In this document: one piece after another, positions 23,483 to 33,801 of the stretch
How positions within the stretch are numbered: the first letter of the stretch is position 1
Layout: each line of letters opens with the position of its first letter
Assembly: GCA_025667525.1 (NCBI GenBank)
Contig: CM046876.1
Coordinates: forward strand, 528,156,538 to 528,220,537
Reading direction: 5' to 3'
Length of the DNA: 64,000 nucleotides
Source: Glebionis coronaria
Taxonomy: Eukaryota; Streptophyta; Magnoliopsida; Asterales; Asteraceae
Notes under the pieces: model-generated
Databases searched by the model: none
Told to the model about the DNA's origin: nothing
Seen by the model: the letters and a program-made list of their open reading frames with translations, nothing else
Made by a program: the position numbers and the translations under genes

Positions 23483-25414
23483 GGCCGAGACAACCGAGAC
23501 CCCAAAGGGGTGCTCGGCTTGTTTTTATCACCACCACCGAGACCATAAACGTCTCGGCTTGGCTTGGTTGAGGCTCGGACGCAGCAAGAACCCCGACCAA
23601 GGGTCGGGGTGTGTGTTTGTTTGTTCCGTTGTGTGCACCGAGGCACCACCGAGACCCCCAAAGGGGCTCGGTTGGTTTTATTGTTCGGACCCGAGACCAA
23701 AGGGACCCCGACATTAGGTCGCGGTATGGATACATGTTGGTTGATTTATTTAGTGTCAACCGAGACCCCTCCAAGGTCTCGATGGGACTTTGATTTTAGC
23801 TTATTTGATTCGGCTTATATATAAACACGGGCTCGGGATTCGGGTTTTCATGAAAACTATTTTTATAAGTCAAGTTATATTAAACTTTAGGTTAATTAAT
23901 TTATTAAGTTAATTCATGTATAACCTAAGGTATTTATACTTAGTCATTTTAATTAAAACATGTATTTTAATTAAAATCATATAATGTATAGTTTAATTAA
24001 ATTAACCAGTTATTTAATTAATGAACTGTAACCAAGACTTGTATTGTACTATTTAAACTTTAATTATTATTTATAAGTAAACTTATTTCTAATTATGGAA
24101 ACTTACTGTTTTTGGAAACTTTCTATTTTTAGAAACTAACTATTTATGGAAACATGCTATTTTTAGAAAGTTACTTAGTATTACAATACAAGTATTATAA
24201 TACACTAATACATGAATAAAACACAACAGAACATCAGAATTGTCACATTTAAACACAGTGAACAGTAAAACATGACAGAATACGTATAACAAGCTAATAA
24301 CACATGAAACCAGTAAAACACATGTAATTCAGACAACTCATACACGTCCATATTTTTATGTAGTGTTATCTGTCGAGGCGGATTAGTCTTCATCGTTTCT
24401 GTTAGCTTCTACTGGACATAAGGTACGGAATTCCCGTCCTTTAGTAAGGAAAATCTCTTCCTTTCATTAGGATTTCCCGTATGCAGCCAACTGTTTTCCC
24501 TAGTAGTTACATATTAAATGCTTATGTTTTATTAGTTACCTTAGCCATATACATGCATGACCAGTTTCACCTAGTTATGGAGGTACCATAACCATAACAT
24601 TATAAGCACTAGTGTTATGACTTCACCATGGCGGAGTGATAGCTCGTGGCGTCCCTTTTCAGTTATTTGGCCATTTTATTATTATATTATCATGTGGGGT
24701 GTATGGGTGCATCCTAGTTACATGTTTCAGTCAAGATTTCATGGTGAATGTGATGTGTGCCTTGCATCCTTCACAAGGAGCTGATCCCTCCTACCCGCTT
24801 ACCAGTTAATTAGAGGCATCCCCTCTAATTTGCATGACGAGGTCACCCCTCCAAGTATTCATGCACGTTGTTGACCTCATGACCTATATTGGCTATTATG
24901 GTACATTAACTAATACAGATTTTCATAAGTAACACAAGCTATGTTTTCAGACCTAAAACCAGTTAACATGACAGACAACTAGGTTTTCCAGGACTTATTC
25001 ATTTCCGCTGCCATTCATGCTTTATATGCTTCCATATTCTATGTTTTCCATGTTTTATTGTATATCCGTGCACTGAGCGTTATGCTCAGCCGTCTACTTT
25101 TTCTATGTTCCCAAACGGCAGGTACCCAAGGACGTAAGTAGGAACTCTAGAGTATGTGCATTCGGACTGGAAGCTATCCGGCTCTTTTACCTTATGCATT
25201 TATTCCTACTTTATCATACTTTACCTCATATGGACATTTTTTAGTTTTATCCATTTACAGTACTTATATTGCTTGTGTGTGAGTTACTAGACTACCGATG
25301 TTCGATTTCAATATTTCTGTTTATGGTCATGAATGTTTAGACATTTACCTTGTATGCTTTGATGGTACGCCATAATTTACTGTAGCACTCTATCCTATTA
25401 AATAGGCTGTTACA
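23483..25414 (+). repeat. Inverted, diverged LTR copy head-to-head with LTR A
   Basis: Read as reverse complement, this segment follows LTR A from the GC-rich hairpin zone (23483-23790), through the TTTTTAGAAAC tract near 24110-24170 and the GCGGAGTGATAGCTCGTGGC block near 24630, to a terminal CTGTTACA at 25414. Similarity is clearly lower than between LTR A and B. No primer-binding site follows 25414. It could be a separate related insertion in opposite orientation or the product of a fold-back rearrangement. Confidence 0.7.
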
Positions 25415-27730
25415 AAACACGTGCTTGTAAAGCATAGTTATTTGTACATATTTTCCTGATGGAAAATCATGCTGAATGTATTCAGTATCCTGAACGTCAC
25501 TATACATACTCTGATATGAATTGTGACTAACCGTAGCATGGGCTGCTGTTCTTAGTCCATAATTAAAATCATATTTAATTCGCATTAGTCTGAGGTAAGT
25601 GCGTTAGCGGATTGGATCTTATCATTAGACTGAAGGAAAAGCCTACGTATACATGGGTGATACGAATGGCTTGCTTTATGGTCATGATTATATGAAATAT
25701 GAATTCAAGAATTGAAAGTGTCATGAAGAAAACGTGACAGATCTCACTGGATGTGTTTTGCCTGTCTCACACAGAACGAACCCTGCGTGTCAAAACGCAA
25801 CTAATACGCCGATGATGGTACTGAAATTCTTTTGGCCAGATTAGTAAATAGCACAACACAATGGATATACCCCTTGGAGGATACCCATAATTTCTTAGGG
25901 TTGTTTCAGAAGATGGACGTGAGTCATGTGTCCTGACTCGTGTGTTGAGAAAATATGCTTATGACATGTGTCTTGACTGATGTCTTGACATGTGTCTTCA
26001 GAAAGTATACGTGAGACATGTGTCTTGACTAATGTCTTGACATGTGTCTCGAGGTGTGAAATAATAAAACTGCAAATCTTAGGTTGTCATGCCAGAATTA
26101 GCGGATCGGTTGGACTGCTAACCCTTGTTTTTCTGATCACGTCCTTGGCCGGGGCTTCTGTTGCGATTGCTATGATAGTTGCTGTCATAGTAGTGGTTAC
26201 TATCGTCTTGTCTTTCAGTTCCATGACGATCATTCTCATGACTGTGTTTCATGTAACCATTCAGCTTAGTGGCCGACTGATTGTGATTCATGACTGTGAT
26301 TCATGTAACTAAGAATTATGGACATGGGTTGTGATGGAAATCGTCCGGTGGTGAAGCATTTTCTCGTCCGATCGCTTTGATCTAACGCCTTTGTCTTCGT
26401 CTTGTAGGATCTTCCAGGTTGTGAATAGCATCAGCATCTCGTAGCGTCTCCAAATAATCAGCAGCATCAACATTTAGTAACATCTCCCAGTCTTGAGCGG
26501 CATCAGCATCTTGTAGAACATCAACAAGTGGAATACGCCTAAGACGATTTAGAATCGACTAGCGAATACTCGTGGAGTGTTGTAAGTGAAATACACATGG
26601 ATTAAGATACGTGTAATACACATGGGATACGGTACATGGAGTACACATGGAATGCACATGAAATGATCGGTATGGGGTCGATCATCTGACATGATTTTAA
26701 AAGAAACATAATCGGTTGAACGATTAAAAAACCATCATGATAACCTGGCAATGCCAGCATATACATCATTCTGGTTGCATAGAGAAACGCTAAAGTGTGG
26801 TTAAACGAAATTCAACGATGATTTGCTTGAAAGCATGATTAATGAAAACCAACCATGACTATCATGAAAGCAGGATTAAGTGAAATCCAACAATGTCTTG
26901 CATGAAAGCGTAAACAACAAAAGAGACGTAAGACGTAATCAACGTGAAGACGAAATCAATCATGAAGAAACATAAAACAACTTAACATGAAGGAGTATAC
27001 AACATAATCAGCATGAAAACGAAGTTAACCATGATAGTATGAAAACATACTTGACATAAAAAGACATAGTAACTTATGAGGGGACATGAAAAAATTTTAT
27101 GACAGTGATGAATGAATCCGAAGATCGTTGGTGTGGACGACCATGGGTCGATTCATAAATTAAATTTGACATGATTTATTTGATTAGGACATAATACATA
27201 ATCATGAGAGAGAAAAAAATTTATGCATGTAAACATGAAATTTATGCATGAAAACAGTGTATGGATGCATGATATGAAAATGACTTGACGAGGATGAACG
27301 CCTATGGGTTGGTTCATCAAAACAAAATGATTTGATTAAAAGCACATGCAACTAAATATGGTCAGTCCTGTACCAACCATTACTTAGTCAAAATACCTGC
27401 AACAATAATACATGGAATAAATGAGTGAAACTCAACTGTCAAAACTTAACAGAAAAAAATTTTATGTGACCAATTATGAACTACTAGGGTTCAGTCCACA
27501 TTAGCCACAGTTCACAAGGAACATCATGCATGAAACAATGATACATAACTAAGTATGGATGATGGTTCTTCATCCATATTAGTAAAACAATACCGATGAA
27601 AACATCATGGTTAAAACAAAAAACTGCTGAAAACATCAATACGTGCAATAACAAGCGTTGACTTAGGAAGGTTCTAGTGACTACCCACTAGTCACAGGTC
27701 GAGTTTTAGAGCCTACAGGTCAAAGCCTTG
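25415..27730 (-). other. Internal region of the non-autonomous element, gag-like fossil only
   Basis: No intact frame. On the minus strand, about 26560-26400 reads as a short acidic frame with repeated DADA residues, and about 26330-26100 reads as an asparagine/arginine-rich stretch (YYDSNYHSNRNRSPGQGRD) like the basic tail of chromovirus gag, separated by stops. Direct repeats are frequent: GACATGTGTCTTGAC (25920-26055), CAGCATC (26425-26530) and ACACATGGA (26590-26660). The plus-strand frame at 25992-26312 is hydrophobic only because it opposes this stretch. Confidence 0.4.
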
Positions 27731-27742
27731 GCTCTGATACCA
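27731..27742 (-). promoter_or_regulatory. Primer-binding site, tRNA-Met type
   Basis: The minus strand reads TGGTATCAGAGC, separated by four bases (ATTA in that sense) from the LTR end at 27747. It fixes the element on the minus strand and makes LTR copy B the 5' LTR. Confidence 0.85.
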
Positions 27743-28228
27743 TAATTGTAACACCCCACTTTGATAAGTAGACCGTTACGCGTAATTATGGCGTGTTATC
27801 AAAGCATGTAAGGTAATATGCACTACAACATACGTGACCATAGGGAAAACCGGAATCAAACATCAGTTCCCAAACATAAGCCCAAGTCATAAATAAATAA
27901 ATGGACTAGGAGAACAAGACAAGTGTCCAAACAAGCATAAGTATATGAAGGCAAAAAGGAGAAGAAGTCTAAGGCAACTTCCATCCTATGCACGTCCTCC
28001 AAATGCTCGAGTCTGTCCATGGGTACCTGCCATTTTGGGACATGGAAAGGAAAGTAACGTCTGAGAAATACGCTCATTGAACGGATATATGACATAGTAT
28101 GAATGGCTAAAACATAAATAAGACTAATAGCAACGGAAATGTATAAGTCCTGAAAAACCTGGAACATGTTTATAAAACTGGTTTTATAGTTTGAAAAGAC
28201 TTATGTTTTTATATGAAAACTGTATTAG

Positions 28229-30981
28229 TGTGACAACCCTAGATTTTGGATTTGTCACTTTTGACTGTTTGATGTTGATCATGTGCTTGGTGTGCGTTTA
28301 TGTGTTATGTGCTCATATTTGAGACTTTATCATGATGTTAGACATTGTTTACGTAGTACATGGTACGTTATATGATGATGTGATGGGGTTGGTGCATGCT
28401 CATGAGTTCACATGAATGTATAAATCATGGTATAAGTTGGAATAAATGAAATGAAATGAAATGAGTTCAGAAATGAACTGCAGAAAAGTTCGGGTATCAT
28501 TTTGATAAGGTTTCGTGTACGTATCGTATGTTGTATGTATGTATTAAGTATATATAATATGGTTAGGATAAGTTTTATAGTTACTTTCTATATTTAGAAA
28601 CTTTTAGAAATGAAGGCTAGTTCAAAAATCGCGTAAAAAGTCGAAAAATTAGCAAAAGGGTACCCGGTTTGGTCCCGAAAGTGTATAGGAGTATAAGTAA
28701 ACATAAAATAGAAGGGGGATAGTGTAAATATGATAAAACACAGAGATGAGTCGAATTTGTGGGTCCCATAGCCTTAATTTTAATAATTAAATTAATAAAA
28801 ATAGGATAATTACCATTTAAAAGTCCTAATTGGGCCTAAACTTGTCCAGAAGGTTACCAAGGCCTATATAAACACCCCTAGACCCCTAAAAACGACTAAT
28901 AACCCTAAATAAACCTAAAATCAGTCTAAATCTTCCATGGATATCAAGATAAGTCGAAATTATGATTACGGTTCATTAATTTTTCTTGTTTCAAGGTAAG
29001 TGATCAATTAAACCTTAATATAATTTATGTTTTTATTAATTAATCATAATTGTATTGTTAATTAACCATCATTGAGATGATTAGGGTTTTATTAATTTTA
29101 TGGAAAAAATATATTAAATAATATCCATTAATGATTTTAGGGTTTGTGTTATAAATTTAGGGATAATTAATGATGTTTAGAGGGTTAGTGCATAAAGGCG
29201 TAAAACAGTCTGATTTTTAAGGCTGTCTTGTGTCGACTGTTCCGGGCAGTAGGCAGCACCTTTGGTCGAGTTTCGTTTTTTTAGAATTAATTTCAGGGAG
29301 TCTACTTTTCAAAAATGTAAGGTTGGTCGAAAATGGAGTTCGGGAAGGTCGTCAAATAATTTTTACAAAAACAGTGCGCTGTTCAGGAATAAATATTGAT
29401 TTCGAGGATTTGAGTCAAAACCTAACCAAACGGATGAGATAGCCAAATATTTTTGATTTGGGAACTCTTTATTATGCATATAAAAGGACTGGAGGTTTTC
29501 AATAAAATTTATGGTGTTTAGGTCGGGTTTTTGGTGTCAAACATTTAGCATGTACGGAAAATCAGTTTTGGTGAAAACGACTTTTGGCGTTGAGACTAAA
29601 CGAAAGGGTTAAATGTGTAATTAGAAAGTAAAATTGGTTTTTTAAGTTCTTAGATCATATAACAACATAACTCCAGTAGGGTAGGAGTCAAGTGTGGTGT
29701 TAAGTTCACTTCATGTGATCGTTTAGTGACTAGTAAACCGTACCGGGGAAAAACTGGAATTTTACGTATAGAATAGCTTGTAGTGGGAGAACTAGATAGT
29801 GGGGATTGGGGGATTAGATTCATCTCCTTGATTGTTACTTAAATTGGGTGTTAAGACCTGATCTAATGGTGTCGTGTATGATTTTATAGGTTTGCGGGAG
29901 TGCTAGCTTGATGTGCTATCAAGTGAGTTCATAGTCCCATTTTTGCTACGTTTTTAAATGTTTTTCTAGTATGGGATGGAGATGACACTTGAAATGTTCT
30001 TTAACATGATTTAGTACTATGTTTTAAATGTGTGGACATAAATGTGTTATTGTGTGACTTGCGTGCTTATGTGTTCTCATATGTGCTTTTATATGTGTTA
30101 TGATATGTGAATCTTGATTGTGTTATGATTGGGATTGGTACATAGATGTATGGGCGTCTATGGGACCAGTTGTGATGTGTGTGGAGCGTGGGGCACGATC
30201 CGTCCTGAGTTCTTGGTTCATTCTTGGTTCGTTCTTGGTTCGTGGGGCACGATCCGTCCTGAGTTCTTGGTTTGTGGGGCACGATCCGTCCTGAGTACTT
30301 GTGCATCGTCTCTTCGGAGGCAAGATATCTCGACAGGGATATAGTTCATCTTCCACAGGTGGTGTGGGAAAGATCCGGATAGTGTGGTGTGTGTTCTTGT
30401 GTGTGTGACGGGATACTTCTTGATTGTTATAGTGTGCTTTGAGAATCGTAGATGTGATCGATACTTGGTTTAAGTTTTGTTGTGGATGCATGTAACATGA
30501 TTATTACATTATGGTCCATTACTATAATTTGTTTTCTTCAACTTATTTACAGCGGATGTCAAGGTTTCTTATGATGTTCTAGATAACTTAAACCTATGTT
30601 CTCACCAACTTTATGTTGACAGATTTTAGTGTCATTTTCAGGTAAGGTAGTTGTGCAAGATGATGTTAGAAGTGGCTTGAGTATAGAGGCTGCTAGGAGT
30701 GCATTAGGAGGATTCCCTTTCCTCTTAGTTTTTATTTAATGTTTGAATAAGTGATACTTTTTAGACACCTATATGTTTGATGTTTGTTTATTTGTATGTC
30801 TTTGGTAAGAGGTAGGCCTGTTACCTACTTACCTAGACGCCTGCATTGTTGAGATATTGTCACGACATTTGTTTCGCCATTTATGATATTTCAATTTCAT
30901 TTAGTTCTCTCTATAGACACGCTGTTGTTGTGATGATATCCATACGTCGCGCCCCATATTCCGCCATGGTGGGGTGTGACA
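28229..30981 (+). mobile_element. Solo LTR of a Gypsy element (2753 bp), perfect target duplication
   Basis: Begins TGTGACAACCCTAG and ends GGGGTGTGACA. The 5 bases ATTAG lie directly before (28224-28228) and after (30982-30986). LTR copy A has the uninterrupted sequence at the same place (near 21270), proving insertion. A TATA box TATATAA is at 28865-28871. No primer-binding site, polypurine tract or pol was found, so this is most simply a solo LTR left by recombination. A very small non-autonomous element is less likely. Confidence 0.85.
30188..30295 (+). repeat. Direct repeats inside the solo LTR
   Basis: Three copies of a 22-bp unit starting GTGGGGCACGATCC begin at 30188, 30242 and 30274. 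Between them lie repeats of TTCTTGGTTCG. Small frames on both strands here come from the repeat. Confidence 0.8.
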
Positions 30982-33432
30982 ATTAGTTATCCAATAGCCT
31001 ATATAGGTCATGAGGTTCCACCATGCATGAATACTTGGAGGGGAGACGTCGTCATGCAATTAGAGGGGTTGCCTCTAATTAAATAGTCCGAGTAGGAGGG
31101 ATCAACTCCTTGTGAAGGATGCAAGGCACACATCGCATTCACCATGAAAATCCTGTAAAAACATGTAACTAGGATACACCCATACACCCCACATGATAAT
31201 ATAATAACAATGGCGAAAACTAAAAAGGGACGCCACGAGCAATCACTCCGCCGTGGAGAAGTCATAACATTAGTGCCTCTAGTGTTATGGTTATGGTACC
31301 TCCATAACTAGGTGACACTCGTCATGCATGTATATGGCTTAGGCTCTTAACTAACATAAGTATCAAACATATAAAACAATACATGGAAAACAGTTGGCTA
31401 CAAACGGGGAATCCTAATAAGGAAAGAATGTCCATACTAAAAGGACGGGAAATCCGTACCTTATGTCCAGTGAACGAAGAAGACGAAAGAATGGAAATCC
31501 TACTTCGATCTCATTAATGCTACATAAATAGGATACATGTATAAGTATTCTGTTTACTGAGTACGTAATTGATTATATCATGTCTTAGCTTGTTTTATAT
31601 GTCCTTGTCTTGTTTTACTGATTTTAATGTTATACTGTGTTTATCATGTATTTTGGTTAAGTATTAACTTGTATTCTTGTATTATTATACTTGTTGTGTA
31701 ATAATAAGTAACTTTCTAAAAATAGCAGGTTTCCTAAAATAGAAAGTTTCCAAAAATAGAAAGTTTCCAAAATAGATTAACTTCTAAAAATAGATCAGTT
31801 TCTAAAAATAGAAAGTTTCCTAAAATAGTAAGTTTTCAGAAATAGAAAGTTTCTATATTTAGAAATAAGCTGGATTAATAAGCTAATAATATAAGCTTAA
31901 GTTTACTTGTTAAATATCATAAGTCATGTAATTATTGGTATAGTTTATTAATAATAACATGTTAATTAAATAAACTACAGGTTATATGATTTAATTAAAT
32001 ATAAGCATGATTTAATTATATTAAAGCATATATAAAATACTTAGGTTAAACATGTATTAATAATATATTAACTATAACCTATATCATGTTTATTAATTAA
32101 TTATAATCCATGTTTTAAATAATTAATTAATACTATAGTCTAAATTAAGTGATAAAAATACTTAGTGAAAACATGTAATATTTACTAAATAATTATAACC
32201 TAAGTCTGTTTAATTAAATTAATTACTAGACATGATTTAATTAATTTAATATTCTTGCTAAAATAATATAACTTATAAAATAATAACTTGTAAAAATTAG
32301 TCATGAACCGAACCCATGTTTTTAATTTAGACCTAACGTGAACCGGACCGAATTTCCCATAAACCAGACCAAAACAAACACCCCCTTAGCAGTGGCTAAC
32401 CGGCCCAGCCGGTTGCCACTGTTGGTTCATATTCACCACTGGCTTAAGCCGGTGGTTGCCCCTGCCCTGCCTTGTTTTCCCACCGAAGGACCACAACAGC
32501 CACCGGCTTAAGCCGGTGGTGTTGTTGCTGCTGCGCCGAGCCCACAACGACCACAAGGCCACCCCGACTCACGTCGGGATCCTTGCTGCCTGCTGTCGAC
32601 CACCCACCAGCCACGCCGATACCTTGGGTCTCGGTGGTGGTGTGATTTAACCAAGCCAAGAGCTAAGACTCTCGGTTCGTGTGATTCGGCCAAACAAACC
32701 CCCAACCCAAATCCTTTCTTTTTATTTTCACATGATTTCTAACATGTTTATTACTTGTTTTTATAATTCCTATGTTCATGTGTTCTTGATTTAAATAAAA
32801 AGAGTAAAAGAACAAGGGTTAAAAGGTTTACCGAATACGTGAATCAAACAATAACTAATAACACGAACACTAACACTTGCTTTCAATCACCAAGATCAAA
32901 CAAACACCCCTTTGGTGTTGCTATAGCCGGCGGCAAGGAGAAGGAAAAAGGGAGGCTAGGGTTTTATTTTTATATCAAAACTCTGTAGAATGAAAGTGTC
33001 AAAATCCCTTTTGTTTATTTTAGTTAAAACCAAACTGGGTTTGGCCCTCCCTTTGTCTTGTGTTCGCGGCTATAAGGGGCCCACAAGGGAAACTCGTATG
33101 TTTTTCGTGTCTAATATTTTATGTGTTCATACTTTAGCGTTTTCGTGTTATGTCGTAATTAATTGTTCGTGTTATACTAAATACTTGTGCCTAAACGATA
33201 TTTATCGTATTATAATAAATACATACGTAGTTACATGTTGGTGATCTAACGTTCATGATTTCATGTTCGTGATTATAATTATTATGTTTAATAATTATCG
33301 TGTAATACCACGTACTTAATATTATCGAGCACTAACACGTACATAGTTTCTGAAATTAATACTCGTGACACGTGTTCATGCTATAAAAGGAAAGTTTTAA
33401 TTTGTTCGTATGTTTACTAAGTGTACTGTTCA

Positions 33433-33801
33433 TGGTAAAAGTATGCGGGTTTTATAGTATATTATACTTTGGCTCTCCCTATCCTTCTCTTTCGACTTGG
33501 TCTCCTTTATCTCATTCTGAGAAAACTATTCCAGTTTAACCTCTTAGTGATTGATACATGGTTAAAGGGTAGGGATGTCGCTTGCTGAGGATCATAATTT
33601 TAGATCTCATTGCTTAAAAAAAAGGAAGATGCTTGCAGTAAGTATTCGCCCCTCGCCCATAAAGTCTCTAAAGAAGGTAAGAGTTACCGATTCCATATAA
33701 CAATATGCAATACGGAACACTTGTTCAATATACATTTTCTGGGGTTGCTAGTTAAGGTTGTCCATGTGTCTATTTGGCAGGTGATGCACTACAAGAGCTG
33801 T
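33433..33801 (+). other. Unassigned sequence between two elements, exon-like pieces
   Basis: Not part of either neighbouring LTR. Bases 33617-33675 and 33781-33800 look like exon pieces: a GCAG acceptor, an open stretch ending AAGAAG before GTAAGAG, then TTTGGCAG before GTGATGCACTACAAG. The chromovirus LTR cuts in at 33802. No protein family was recognised; it could be a remnant of a host gene or of another element. Confidence 0.25.

Larger units (their letters stand above)
20784..33432 (-). mobile_element. Non-autonomous chromovirus-like Gypsy element, rearranged, minus strand
   Basis: Two collinear LTR copies (20784-23482 and 27747-33432) lie around a core with a tRNA-Met primer-binding site just left of the right-hand LTR, so the element reads on the minus strand. 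The core has no pol. It contains an inverted, diverged LTR copy (23483-25414) and a possible gag fossil. The right LTR is interrupted by a solo LTR of another family. No matching target duplication was found at 20779-20783 and 33433-33437, so the outer ends may be rearranged. Confidence 0.7.
27747..33432 (-). repeat. LTR copy B (right, 5' LTR in element sense), interrupted by a solo LTR
   Basis: Plus strand begins TGTAACACCCCAC and ends GTACTGTTCA. Removing the solo LTR and one target copy leaves about 2.9 kb. Unlike copy A it keeps the 258-bp block at 32732-32989, which holds a TATA-like ATATAAAAATA on the minus strand near 32965-32976 and a hairpin at 32901-32920. It is therefore the copy with a plausible promoter. 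Some GC hairpins intact in copy A are mismatched here. Confidence 0.75.

Noticed and set aside
25992..26312. Hydrophobic plus-strand frame that looks like a membrane protein
   Set aside because: It opposes an asparagine/arginine-rich minus-strand stretch; hydrophobicity is a codon-complement effect and no start context or family supports it.
20779..33437. Target duplication around the non-autonomous element
   Set aside because: GTATA on the left and TGGTA on the right do not match; no claim is made.
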